From: Acidobacteriota bacterium
GTDB lineage: Bacteria > Actinomycetota > Acidimicrobiia > Spongiisociales > ZC4RG35
NCBI GenBank assembly: GCA_022573225.1
Contig: JACZUI010000025.1
Location: 1-37,702 of the forward strand
DNA: 37,702 nucleotides
Reading direction: 5' to 3'
Below are positions 17,601 to 25,663 of this stretch, piece after piece; position 1 is the stretch's first letter, and each line of letters begins with the position of its first letter. A program made the translations under genes and the position numbers. The notes under the pieces are model-generated. The model made no database searches. It was not told the DNA's origin and saw only the letters and a program-made list of their open reading frames with translations.

Positions 17601-19601
17601 TCAGGCGCCGGCGTCGGCCGGTCTGCTCGACGGACGGGTGTTCCGCTCCAAGGTGAGTGATTCCGTGACTTCTTGTTCCTCGGTCTCTACCTCTTCGGCT
17701 GCGGCCATCAGCTCTTCCCTGGGTTGCGGGAGGACCGGATTGTCCGGGTACTTGATCCGCATCGAGCCCTCCTCGGTGTGCTGCCACTTGGGAACATCGC
17801 TGAACAGCTCGGCAACCTCGTCCCTGTTGACCGTTTCGCGGGCCAGCAGTGCTTCGACCATCCGTTCCATTGCGTCATGGTGGGTATCGAGAATCGATCG
17901 TGCTTCCTCATGGGCAGCGGTGATCATCTTGCGCACTTCCTCGTCGATGTTGGCCGCGACCTTGTCGGAGTAATCCTGCTGTCGCGCATAGTCACGACCG
18001 AGGAAGACCTCGCCGGCCGGCTTCCCGTATTGCATCGGCCCGAGTTGATCGCTCATCCCGAACTCCATCACCATCCGTCGCGCGATAGATGTCGCCTTCT
18101 CGATGTCGTTGGCTGCCCCTGTGGTGGGGTCTGCGAAAATGAGCTCCTCGGCTGTTCGACCACCAAGCAGCATGGCCAGTTGATCGACCAACTCCGACCG
18201 CCTCACCAAAGTCTTGTCGTGCGTCGGCAGGGCAAGGGTGTGGCCGAGGGAACGACCTCGGGCGACGATGGTGACCTTGTGCACCGGGTCGGAATTGGGA
18301 AGGGCATAGCCGACAAGAGCGTGGCCGGTCTCGTGAAAGGCGATCAACTCCTTCTCTTCGTCGGTCATCACCTTTGACTTTCGCTCGGGCCCGGCGATGA
18401 CACGGTCGATCGCCTCCTCCAACTCCGGCATCCCAACCTTCTTGAGACGACGCCTGGTGGCCAAGAGAGCCGCCTCGTTGATCAGATTGGCGAGGTCTGC
18501 ACCGGTGAAACCAGGGGTGCGTTGAGCCAGCACCTTGAGGTCGATTTCCTTGTCTAGAGGCTTGCCCTTCGCGTGAACCTCGAGGATCGCCTCACGGCCT
18601 ATGAGGTCAGGTGGATCGATGATGATCTGGCGATCGAAGCGGCCGGGCCGAAGAAGGGCCGGATCGAGGATGTCGGGACGGTTGGTGGCCGCCATCACAA
18701 TCACCCCACTGTTCCCCTCGAATCCGTCCAGCTCGACCAGCAACTGGTTGAGGGTCTGCTCTCTCTCATCATGGCCGCCGCCGATGCCCGCGCCGCGATG
18801 ACGACCGACCGCGTCGATCTCATCGATGAAGACGATGGCCGGGGCAGTGGCCTTGGCTTGCTCGAATAGGTCGCGAACGCGCGACGCACCCACACCCACG
18901 AACATCTCGACGAAGTCGGAGCCGGAGATAGACATGAAGGGGACACCCGCTTCTCCGGCGACCGCCCTTGCAAGGAGCGTTTTTCCAGTCCCGGGAGGGC
19001 CGAACAGGAGAATTCCGCGGGGAATCTTGGCGCCCATCTGTCGATAGGGTTCGGGGTCCGCGAGGAAATCCCGAATTTCCTCGAGCTCTTCCTTCGCCTC
19101 GACGAGTCCCGCCACGTCATCAAACGTGACCTTGGGCTGCTCCTTGCCGACGAGCTTCGCCTTGGACTTGCCGAACTGCATCACGCGATTCCCGCCGCCC
19201 TGCATCTGCATGAAAATGAACACCATGAAACCGAGGAGGAAGAGCCATGGAAGGAAGCTGATCAGCACTTCCCAGAACCCTGGCGGCTGAGGGTCGGCGT
19301 TGAACGGGATTCCCGAGTCCCGGATCAGCAGAGTCAGGTCGCCTTCAAACCCTTCCGGATAACTGGAAATATGATCCCAAACGCCTTCGGCAGCGCCCGC
19401 GGCGTCGAAGCTCGCCTGAATCTCGTTGGAGCGGGCCAGCAATTCGATGGCCTCGTACTCATTTTCCTCGATCGAGATGAGAAACTCCGAGAGTGCGACT
19501 TCCTCAGGGCCAGATACCTGGTCAAACCACCATTGGGCCAGGATGGCGAGCATGATGATCGACAACCCGTATATGACCAATGTTCTGACAGTTCGATTCA
19601 C
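17601..19601 (-). CDS. ftsH: FtsH, membrane-anchored ATP-dependent zinc protease
   Basis: The 666-residue protein has an N-terminal membrane segment (about 7-25), an extracytoplasmic FtsH_ext domain, and a second membrane segment (about 110-131). The AAA+ domain has Walker A GPPGTGKT (201-208), Walker [10 protein letters not shown] (256-264) and a second region of homology around [20 protein letters not shown]. The protease domain has the zinc site HETGH (423-427). It degrades unassembled membrane proteins and some regulators. The start is GTG at 19601. The acidic C-terminal tail is unremarkable. It lies 69 bp after hpt and may be the last gene of the long sigR-led chain. Confidence 0.97.
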   Translation of the reverse strand: MNRTVRTLVIYGLSIIMLAILAQWWFDQVSGPEEVALSEFLISIEENEYEAIELLARSNEIQASFDAAGAAEGVWDHISSYPEGFEGDLTLLIRDSGIPFNADPQPPGFWEVLISFLPWLFLLGFMVFIFMQMQGGGNRVMQFGKSKAKLVGKEQPKVTFDDVAGLVEAKEELEEIRDFLADPEPYRQMGAKIPRGILLFGPPGTGKTLLARAVAGEAGVPFMSISGSDFVEMFVGVGASRVRDLFEQAKATAPAIVFIDEIDAVGRHRGAGIGGGHDEREQTLNQLLVELDGFEGNSGVIVMAATNRPDILDPALLRPGRFDRQIIIDPPDLIGREAILEVHAKGKPLDKEIDLKVLAQRTPGFTGADLANLINEAALLATRRRLKKVGMPELEEAIDRVIAGPERKSKVMTDEEKELIAFHETGHALVGYALPNSDPVHKVTIVARGRSLGHTLALPTHDKTLVRRSELVDQLAMLLGGRTAEELIFADPTTGAANDIEKATSIARRMVMEFGMSDQLGPMQYGKPAGEVFLGRDYARQQDYSDKVAANIDEEVRKMITAAHEEARSILDTHHDAMERMVEALLARETVNRDEVAELFSDVPKWQHTEEGSMRIKYPDNPVLPQPREELMAAAEEVETEEQEVTESLTLERNTRPSSRPADAGA

Positions 19602-19670
19602 AAGTACCTCAATGGGTTAACCCGAGGGAGTTCGTTGTCCAATGCTACGGGAGAAACCCGGATAGTCGAA

Positions 19671-20222
19671 CTATGAGTCCGCTGATTGTTCAGCGGGCTC
19701 CTGAGCACCCTCGCCCATGACTCCAACATAGGGGAGGTTGCGGTACTTCCCGGCGTAATCCAACCCGTATCCGACCACGAATTCCGGACCGATGGTGAAA
19801 GCGACATACTTGACGTCAAGCGGAACTCTTTGAATTCCCTTCTTGAGCAAGAGCGTCGCGATGGCCAGCGACTCCGGCCTCCGCACTCTCAGGCTCTTCA
19901 TCAGGTAGTTCAGGGTCAACCCTGAATCGATTATGTCCTCGACGATGAGGACGTGTCTGCCCTCGATCTCTTCATCGAGATCCTTGAGGATGCGCACCAC
20001 CCCGGACGTTTGGGTCGAAGCGCCATATGACGAGACCGCCATGAAATCGAACTCGACCGGGACATCGATCTGCCGGGCAAGATCTGCCATGACCATGAAG
20101 GCTCCTCGAAGCACCCCAACAAGGAGAATGTCCTTCCCTGAATAGTCCTCCGAGATCTGCCGACCTATGTCGGCAAGACGTGCCGCGATCTCATCGGCGG
20201 TGATGAGGGGCTTTATGTCCAT
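19671..20222 (-). CDS. hpt: Hypoxanthine phosphoribosyltransferase
   Basis: The 183-residue enzyme salvages hypoxanthine and guanine to IMP and GMP using PRPP. The PRPP-binding motif VLIVEDIIDSGLTL (about residues 95-108) is intact, preceded by the flexible-loop region SSYGASTQTSGVVRI. The C-terminus FVVGYGLDYAGKYRNLPYVG is specific for bacterial HPRT. Its ATG at 20222 overlaps the end of tilS by 10 bp, the tilS-hpt pairing seen in many bacteria (and next to ftsH in Firmicutes and actinobacteria). Confidence 0.96.
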   Translation of the reverse strand: MDIKPLITADEIAARLADIGRQISEDYSGKDILLVGVLRGAFMVMADLARQIDVPVEFDFMAVSSYGASTQTSGVVRILKDLDEEIEGRHVLIVEDIIDSGLTLNYLMKSLRVRRPESLAIATLLLKKGIQRVPLDVKYVAFTIGPEFVVGYGLDYAGKYRNLPYVGVMGEGAQEPAEQSADS

Positions 20223-21454
20223 CCGTTTTCCTCTGTGGCGAACACGGAAAGGTAGCCGGTCGCACCCGGGTCATAGAAAGCGATCGGAAATCGCTTGCCT
20301 CCCGGCACCCACGCGACTTCGCCATCGACCTCGACCACCACTCGACCCGACCCGTCCGACACGGCATGCAACGAAGTGTCCGCAGGAAAAAGTGCCGCGA
20401 GTGGCGACAACGGGAACACCCGACAAGCCGTCTTTGACTCGACTACCTCGAGGATCAGGCCGCCGAAAGTGTGTTGGCCCGGACCCAGAGGCTTTCGAAA
20501 CGGAGCAGTCGGCCCTGGGTCGCCTGTGCGGATCTCGAAGAGGGCGTCGTTCAAGCCGACCTCCAACCCACCGGCGAGTTCGGCCTGCTTTCTTTCCCCA
20601 TTCACCACCGACCAGATAGCGGCCATCTCGTCGTGGGTGGGGCCATGGGGCGGGCGAAGAGTTGACACCATACGACGGAGCGCACGATCAGCGACAGGCC
20701 TGGGAGTTGTCAAAAGCACGGATCGGGCAATCTGCGCCCTGTTCTCATCAATGTGCGTCGGAAGATCAGAGGAAGCCGCACCTAGAAGATCGGTGTCCCG
20801 GCTCACCAACCTCGCCAGCCGAGCCAACGATTGAGTCAGGCCGGGGTTGAACCGGGACTCCAAATCGGGCATCACCTCCAACCTGACCGCGTTGCGTGTG
20901 AACCCGACGTCTCTGTTGGAGGGGTCGTCGACGAATGAGAGGCCGGCCAGCATGGCCATCTCGCGAAGGTCCGGCCGAGATGAGGAAAGAAGCGGTCTGG
21001 CAACCATCTGATCCGTCCGAGCCGGGATGCCGGTGAGGCCAACAGGCCCGGTGCCACGGATGATGCTCATCAACACCGTCTCGGCCTGATCCTCGAGAGT
21101 GTGACCGGTGAGTACCCACTCGCCGGGTTCCTTCGACGCAACAAGGGCTTGGTATCTGGCCTTTCGGGCCCTGGCCTCACTGAACGGGGATCCCGACAGA
21201 TCGACCTGAACCACCTGGATGTCTATACCGATCGTTACCGCGATATCCATGGCGGCGCCTTTGAGCAGAGGCGCATGGGGGGTCCCATGATCGACATGGA
21301 TCGCCCGAGTCGGCTGCTCTGTTCGGGAGGCCAGGTAGGCGAGGGCAGCGGAGTCGGCGCCGCCCGAAAGCGCCACCAGGAGTCCACCATCCGGGAACTC
21401 GGCGGAAGACGAGATCTTCGAAACGAGGCTGTCTAGGCGACGCGTCGCAACCAT
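20213..21454 (-). CDS. tilS: tRNA(Ile)-lysidine synthase
   Basis: TilS attaches lysine to C34 of tRNA-Ile(CAU) so that it reads AUA. The PP-loop motif LSGGADS lies at residues 29-35, followed by the family features AIHVDHG, GHTLEDQAETVLM and the PLL...R...D-P-S-N motif (FVDDPSNRDVGFTRNAVR). I chose the ATG at 21454 (413 residues); the frame extends upstream within the zincin gene without looking like TilS. It overlaps the upstream zincin gene by 22 bp and hpt by 10 bp. The C-terminal domain is present, as in longer TilS forms. Confidence 0.93.
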   Translation of the reverse strand: MVATRRLDSLVSKISSSAEFPDGGLLVALSGGADSAALAYLASRTEQPTRAIHVDHGTPHAPLLKGAAMDIAVTIGIDIQVVQVDLSGSPFSEARARKARYQALVASKEPGEWVLTGHTLEDQAETVLMSIIRGTGPVGLTGIPARTDQMVARPLLSSSRPDLREMAMLAGLSFVDDPSNRDVGFTRNAVRLEVMPDLESRFNPGLTQSLARLARLVSRDTDLLGAASSDLPTHIDENRAQIARSVLLTTPRPVADRALRRMVSTLRPPHGPTHDEMAAIWSVVNGERKQAELAGGLEVGLNDALFEIRTGDPGPTAPFRKPLGPGQHTFGGLILEVVESKTACRVFPLSPLAALFPADTSLHAVSDGSGRVVVEVDGEVAWVPGGKRFPIAFYDPGATGYLSVFATEENGWT

Positions 21455-22473
21455 GCGACCGGATCCTCGATCTCCTCGAGAGTGGGGAGGCTCGAGGCTC
21501 CCCGGAATGCGAGCGAAACCGTCTCCCATCCCGCTTCTCGTTCGACCACATGAATGAACGAACCACCCGCCTCATACTGCTTCAACTTCATCTCCAGACC
21601 TGTGATCCGGAAGAAGGCGGCGGTCCTCTTGTCCTGACGACGGCTCTTCAGAGTCCGACTCATCCGAGCCTGCGACTTGAGGTGCTCGGCGCCAACACGA
21701 TCCATGACGACATGGCCATGCCCTTCGAGGAGTGACATGAGGGCTTGCACCTTGTCCATCACGGCCTTCTGTCCCGAGGTGGCAAATAGCCCAAACAAAC
21801 CCTGCTCGTCGATGAGGTTCTCGCCAAGCTGACGACGTGCGCTCAACTCACCCATCACCTTCGAGAGCCTTCCGCTCTCGGGCTTGGACTGCTCTATGAG
21901 TTCCATGACGAGACCGACGAAATAGTCACGCAGCCACGGGACTCCCTGGAATTGAGCACGGTGGGTGAGTTCGTGAAGGGCGACCCAGAACCGGAACTCG
22001 GCCGGACGAAACTGATGGACTCTCTCCAGTTGGAGTATGTTCGGCCCGACATACGTAACCACGTCTCCAGCCTCGCCGGTTGGCAGCACCAGCTCGTATT
22101 GCCCCAGCACGCGACGAGCGAGAACGCTGAGCACTGCCACGGTCTCGGCCTGCAAGACCTTGGAGGCGAGAACCGCCATCGACCTCGCCCCTGCACCCCG
22201 CTCTTCAGCCTTTTCCTCGATCTGGCGCCGGGCCGGTTCGATCAGATGGGAGAAGCTGGCCACATTGCGCTCCACCCATTCCGCCCGACCGATTACTGCC
22301 GTCGAAGGGGATCCGGAGAGAGTCAGCCCGGTCGCTTCAGGCACCAAGCGGGAGACGCGAATGGTCAGAGCCTCCATCTCGGATTGGAGAGCTGGCAAGT
22401 GGTAGGTCTCAGCGAGTGGATAGGTACCCGCGATCCTCCCGATCAGGCGACCCGAGCCGGGTCGATCGGACAT
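21433..22473 (-). CDS. Zinc-dependent metalloprotease-like protein (DUF2342 zincin family)
   Basis: The 346-residue protein carries HELTH at 167-171 (HExxH zinc motif) in the context FWVALHELTHRAQFQGVPWL, with LLEGHGHVVMDRVG further on. These are the hallmarks of the actinobacterial DUF2342 zincin family, which includes M. tuberculosis Rv3626c beside tilS and hpt. Some members are labelled coenzyme F420 biosynthesis-associated, but no substrate is established. No signal peptide is visible, so it is probably cytoplasmic. The ATG at 22473 overlaps the previous stop as TGATG; a GTG one codon earlier is possible. It overlaps tilS by 22 bp. Confidence 0.88.
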   Translation of the reverse strand: MSDRPGSGRLIGRIAGTYPLAETYHLPALQSEMEALTIRVSRLVPEATGLTLSGSPSTAVIGRAEWVERNVASFSHLIEPARRQIEEKAEERGAGARSMAVLASKVLQAETVAVLSVLARRVLGQYELVLPTGEAGDVVTYVGPNILQLERVHQFRPAEFRFWVALHELTHRAQFQGVPWLRDYFVGLVMELIEQSKPESGRLSKVMGELSARRQLGENLIDEQGLFGLFATSGQKAVMDKVQALMSLLEGHGHVVMDRVGAEHLKSQARMSRTLKSRRQDKRTAAFFRITGLEMKLKQYEAGGSFIHVVEREAGWETVSLAFRGASSLPTLEEIEDPVAWLRRVA

Positions 22474-22793
22474 CACTCTTCGACGATTCGATACCGCTTA
22501 CGGACGACTGAAGTGAAGTACTGAACAGACGTGACGGCAATCACGACGACCGCAAGTACCAGACCAATTGGAATCATGAACCGATAGGTCCAATCGAGCT
22601 GAGTCTCTGACTCGTCCGGGATGGTGATTGGGACCGCCGGCTCCATTTCCTCAGAGATTTGAACCGGCGCGTCTTCAGAAATCGGCGCCGGGCTCGGTTC
22701 CTCATCCTGAGCCAGAACCGGGACCGTAAGCAGCACGAGGCCTCCGATCAACAGCACGAAGATCGCTGCAGCTCGCGGAGTGGCCCGTCTCAT
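22473..22793 (-). CDS. Small membrane-anchored protein with signal peptide and acidic Pro/Glu-rich ectodomain
   Basis: The 106-residue protein has a cleavable-looking signal sequence (about residues 1-28, ending VLAQ). A short Pro/Glu/Ser-rich external region follows (DEEPSPAPISEDAP and onwards), then one transmembrane helix (about 72-91, IPIGLVLAVVVIAVTSVQYF) and a short basic cytoplasmic tail. No domain is recognised. It sits between rsrA (42 bp upstream) and the zincin gene, whose start overlaps its stop. Its topology would suit an accessory or sensor protein, but nothing in the sequence shows a function. Confidence 0.78.
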   Translation of the reverse strand: MRRATPRAAAIFVLLIGGLVLLTVPVLAQDEEPSPAPISEDAPVQISEEMEPAVPITIPDESETQLDWTYRFMIPIGLVLAVVVIAVTSVQYFTSVVRKRYRIVEE

Positions 22794-22835
22794 GATGTTG
22801 CCCAGACTACCTATGCGCCACAGTCGTAGCGAACG

Positions 22836-23081
22836 TCAAGAGCCTTTGCCGATTTCCTCGGCGATCGCAAGACGGAGACGATCAATGAACTCATCGGGGA
22901 CTTCTTCGGAGAGCCGTTCCTTGACGACAGATTTCAGCCGGCGCTCGAAATCAAATCTCTGAAAACATCCGGAGCACTCGTCGAGATGACTCCGGATTTC
23001 CGTGCTACTTGCCGTGTTCAGCTCCCTGTCGAGATACTGATACAGGCTTGCAAGTGCGTCGTCGCAATCGGTTTGGGTCAT
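22836..23081 (-). CDS. rsrA: Zinc-binding anti-sigma factor, RsrA-like
   Basis: The 81-residue protein has the ZAS anti-sigma signature: His32-x3-Cys36-x2-Cys39 (HLDECSGC), plus an upstream Cys6. These are the four positions that bind zinc and form the thiol-disulfide switch in RsrA and RshA. When reduced it should hold the sigma factor inactive; oxidation releases it. I chose the ATG at 23081 because it overlaps the sigma factor stop as ATGA. The longer frame upstream would lie inside sigR and has no RsrA-like sequence. Role inferred from the motif and pairing. Confidence 0.92.
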   Translation of the reverse strand: MTQTDCDDALASLYQYLDRELNTASSTEIRSHLDECSGCFQRFDFERRLKSVVKERLSEEVPDEFIDRLRLAIAEEIGKGS

Positions 23082-23656
23082 GGTTTTTCTGCACCTTCGG
23101 GAAGGAGACCCCTGCTTTGTGCGTAATCCCACAACGCCTTCTGCATGGCCTTTCTTCCCCGATGAAGCCGGGACATCACAGTGCCGATCGGAATATCGAG
23201 GATCTCGGCGATATCCTTGTATGAGAATCCTTCGAGATCAGCCAACAGAACTGGAAGTCGAAAGTTCTCCGGCAGGTTCTCAACGGCCGTTTTGATATCG
23301 GATTCGACAAGACCATCAAGCACCCGGTCCTCCGTGGTGCGGGCCGCCTCGGCCGATTCCTCCGAGCCAAGCCTCCGATAGAGATAGAGATCCTCGACGG
23401 AGCCGAGATCGACCTCGCTGGGGCGTCGGGACTCCTTGCGGTATTTGTTGATGTAGGTGTTGGTGAGAATCCGGTACAGCCATGCCTTGAGGTTGGTACC
23501 TGCCTGGAAGGTGTGATAGGCGCGGTAGGCCTTGAGGTAGGTCTCCTGGACCAGATCCTCGGCGTCAGCCGGATTACGGGTCATTCGCATCGCAGCGCTG
23601 TACAACTGACGGGTGTACTGCATTGCATCTCGTTCGAAATCGACCTGTTCCGCCAT
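23078..23656 (-). CDS. sigR: ECF sigma factor, SigR/SigH type
   Basis: The 192-residue protein has sigma region 2 ([20 protein letters not shown] and [20 protein letters not shown]) and region 4 ([38 protein letters not shown]). The wording matches the SigR/SigH group that controls the thiol-oxidative and heat stress response. The ATG at 23656 (MAEQVDF) is preferred over a TTG six codons earlier, because the TTG overlaps the predicted -10 element. rsrA follows with a 4-bp overlap. Regulation is likely autoregulatory through the promoter just upstream. Confidence 0.94.
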   Translation of the reverse strand: MAEQVDFERDAMQYTRQLYSAAMRMTRNPADAEDLVQETYLKAYRAYHTFQAGTNLKAWLYRILTNTYINKYRKESRRPSEVDLGSVEDLYLYRRLGSEESAEAARTTEDRVLDGLVESDIKTAVENLPENFRLPVLLADLEGFSYKDIAEILDIPIGTVMSRLHRGRKAMQKALWDYAQSRGLLPEGAEKP

Positions 23657-23669
23657 GGGGAGGAGACGG

Positions 23670-23698
23670 TACAACGGAGTCGGGGTATCAGGTATTCA
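23670..23698 (-). promoter_or_regulatory. SigR-type promoter before sigR
   Basis: On the minus strand TGAATA (23698-23693) is followed after 17 bases by GTTGTA (23675-23670). The SigR/SigH consensus is GGAATA, 17-18 bases, GTT, so only one base differs. The -10 ends 13 bases before the sigR ATG, implying a transcript leader of only a few bases and explaining the lack of a Shine-Dalgarno. Positive autoregulation is inferred. Confidence 0.68.
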
Positions 23699-23751
23699 CA
23701 AGCCGGGTCGTCTGGATCAGGCTCAGGCCCTGTCCTAGCATTTAGGGCTCC

Positions 23752-23826
23752 GCCGGAGTAGCTCAGTGGTAGAGCAATCGCCTCGTAAGCGATAGGCCAG
23801 GGGTTCGACTCCCCTCTCCGGCTCCA
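23752..23826 (+). tRNA. tRNA-Thr (anticodon CGU)
   Basis: A full cloverleaf folds. The acceptor stem GCCGGAG pairs with CTCCGGC (23816-23822). The D arm is GCTC-AGTGGTA-GAGC. The anticodon stem ATCGC/GCGAT has loop CTCGTAA, and the T arm AGGGG-TTCGACT-CCCCT is present. The anticodon CGT at 23834-minus-50 spacing, that is bases 23784-23786, reads ACG codons. The CCA end is encoded (23824-23826), with U as discriminator. It lies between sigR and holB on the opposite strand. Confidence 0.96.
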
Positions 23827-23827
23827 A

Positions 23828-23903
23828 CGAACGTGCAGGTGCCTCTCGAACGTGCAAATCGTCCCGTTTGCCGCAACGTTTTGCACTCTCGTCAAGGAAA
23901 CGC
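23828..23903. repeat. Short repeats in the tRNA-holB gap
   Basis: CGAACGTGCA occurs at 23828-23837 and again at 23847-23856, 19 bp apart. The second copy continues into GTGCAAA, which has an inverted partner TTTGCAC about 25 bp further on. Close to the holB stop there is also ACGACTGA-T-TCAGTCGT, an 8-bp inverted repeat around one base. No function is evident; it could be tRNA 3' processing or a termination region. Confidence 0.35.
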
Positions 23904-23923
23904 CGCGCCTGAGTACGACTGAT

Positions 23924-24961
23924 TCAGTCGTCCGAGCCCAGGGTGGCGAAGAGGTTGGCCAGTACCAGTTCCCGACGCAGATTGGCCTGGATATCGACCA
24001 CGGCGTCCAGCACCAGATCGGCTGAGGCCACCGCCTTCCTGGGCGTGATGTCGGTGAAAGGGGCCAGCGACAGATCCCTGTTCCGAACCGGCCCGCCCAA
24101 TTGGAGTGACGCCGAGTCCGAATACCAGGAAGCCAGAATCTCGAGCCCATTGACCAGCAGCGACTGCTCGGCGCGGCGCCGGGCCCTTTGCCGCTTTTCC
24201 TTGGGGAGATCGTCGGAGACAGACTCCTCGACGATGGGAGCGATTTCGGCCAAGACCCCTTGCGCCAGTCTCTGGCCGTCGCCGGGGTGGGGCGTCACCT
24301 GACCGGGAATCGAGAGCCAGAACTCCCGAAAACTGGACACTTCGGGCTGATTCATCATCGCTAGGGCGAGACCGGGTCTGCCGCCGGATACCACCGCCAC
24401 GCCATACGCCTCCTCGGCCGTCAGACCCCGGCTTTGAAGGGCCTCGACGATCTGGTCAACGGGAACCCGCCCCAGGTGAACGGTCCGACATCTCGAGGCC
24501 ACTGTGGGCGGAAAATCGTCCTCGGACTCTGCCGCCAGAAGAAAGACCACGGAGCCAGAAGGCTCCTCGAGGGTCTTCAGCAGAGCGTTGGCGGCCTGGT
24601 CGGTCATCACTCCGGCCTCGGGAAACAAGAAGACTGTCCGGGCGGCCTCGACGGGCCGCAAAGAAGCCCGGCTCACAACCGCCCTGGCCTGATCGACCCC
24701 GAGACTGGTGGCCCCTTCAGGCTCGACCACGATCAAATCTGGATGCCTCTGATCGCCGGCAAGCCGGCACGATCGGCAGTCCTCCTCATGCACTCCACCA
24801 GTCGGGCAGAGCAACAATGCCGCGAAGTCCAGCGCCACCGTCGACTTGCCGACACTATCGACGCCGGTGAAGAGATACGCCTGGGCGGGTCTCGGTGCTT
24901 CCCGCCGAAGCAAATCGACCACGCTGTCATGCCCAATCAACTCCGAGAGTGGCTCTCTCAC
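23924..24961 (-). CDS. holB: DNA polymerase III delta-prime subunit
   Basis: The 345-residue clamp-loader subunit starts with PLSELIGHDSVVDLL and has a P-loop-like sequence FTGVDSVGKST (31-41), a cysteine cluster (Cys52, Cys62, Cys65), ANALLKTLEEP, and the arginine-finger motif SRC (ASRCRTV). This matches the delta-prime/gamma family, in which delta-prime often keeps a P-loop in actinobacteria. The GTG start overlaps the tmk stop as GTGA, forming the frequent tmk-holB pair. The C-terminal collar domain is present. Its counterpart is M. tuberculosis Rv3644c. Confidence 0.92.
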   Translation of the reverse strand: MREPLSELIGHDSVVDLLRREAPRPAQAYLFTGVDSVGKSTVALDFAALLLCPTGGVHEEDCRSCRLAGDQRHPDLIVVEPEGATSLGVDQARAVVSRASLRPVEAARTVFLFPEAGVMTDQAANALLKTLEEPSGSVVFLLAAESEDDFPPTVASRCRTVHLGRVPVDQIVEALQSRGLTAEEAYGVAVVSGGRPGLALAMMNQPEVSSFREFWLSIPGQVTPHPGDGQRLAQGVLAEIAPIVEESVSDDLPKEKRQRARRRAEQSLLVNGLEILASWYSDSASLQLGGPVRNRDLSLAPFTDITPRKAVASADLVLDAVVDIQANLRRELVLANLFATLGSDD

Positions 24962-25551
24962 GGCTCGATGGTCCCAAGAATCGTCGAGATCAGGTCATCG
25001 ACTGATCTCATCCCGTCGAGCAACAGCACCCGATCCGGCTCGGTCCGGGCCAGGTCGCGAAACGCCTCGCGCACCGCTACCTGGAAATCGACACCTTCCC
25101 TGCCGATCCGGTCGGGGCGATGCTGACGCTCGAGGGCCAAAGCCGGGTCGACATCGAGGACGAAGACCCGATCGGGCAAGGTCCCCCGAAGCGCCGTCTC
25201 GTTGATCTGGCGGACCAGGTCTTCTCCCAAACCCCGGGCCCGCCCCTGATATGCAATGGACGAGTAATAGGTCCGATCGCTGACCACCCACGCGCCTCGA
25301 GCCATTGCGGGTCGAATCACCTCTTCCGCTAGTTGGGCACGCTGCGCCGCAAAGAGCATCACTTCGGCCCAGGGCGCCACCGAGTCGGAGTCGAGAACCA
25401 GACCCCGGACGACTTCCCCTAGCTCCGTCCCACCTGGCTCGCGAACCATGACGACCTCGTGTCCCATAGCCTCGAGCCGGGACCCAAGACCTTCGGCCAC
25501 GGTCGACTTTCCGGTGCCGTCTCCTCCTTCTAAGGCCAGATACTCACTCAA
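24958..25551 (-). CDS. tmk: Thymidylate kinase
   Basis: The enzyme phosphorylates dTMP to dTDP. The P-loop GGDGTGKST lies at residues 9-17. The DR(Y/H) motif VVSDRTYYSS and the LID-region sequence LDVDPALALERQHRPDRI follow, and REPGGTELGE is specific for Tmk. The frame is open further upstream, but the N-terminus fits the family only from the TTG at 25551, preceded by GGAG six bases away; this gives 197 residues. holB follows with a 4-bp overlap. The upstream gap to the divergent topA is 112 bp. Confidence 0.92.
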   Translation of the reverse strand: MSEYLALEGGDGTGKSTVAEGLGSRLEAMGHEVVMVREPGGTELGEVVRGLVLDSDSVAPWAEVMLFAAQRAQLAEEVIRPAMARGAWVVSDRTYYSSIAYQGRARGLGEDLVRQINETALRGTLPDRVFVLDVDPALALERQHRPDRIGREGVDFQVAVREAFRDLARTEPDRVLLLDGMRSVDDLISTILGTIEP

Positions 25552-25663
25552 ATCCTGCTCCGATCGAGGACCTTTCTCGCCCACCGCTGGCACGCTAATG
25601 GGATCCTCTGACGAAAAGCCATGTTGACATTGGGCGGCCATCTACGGTCAACTCACCCGACAT

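Noticed and set aside
23581-24150. Minus-strand ORF with RGESNPWPIAYEAIALPLSYSG across the tRNA-Thr region
   Set aside because: It is the antisense translation of the tRNA plus a wrong frame of holB and sigR; such peptides are common false proteins from tRNA antisense strands.
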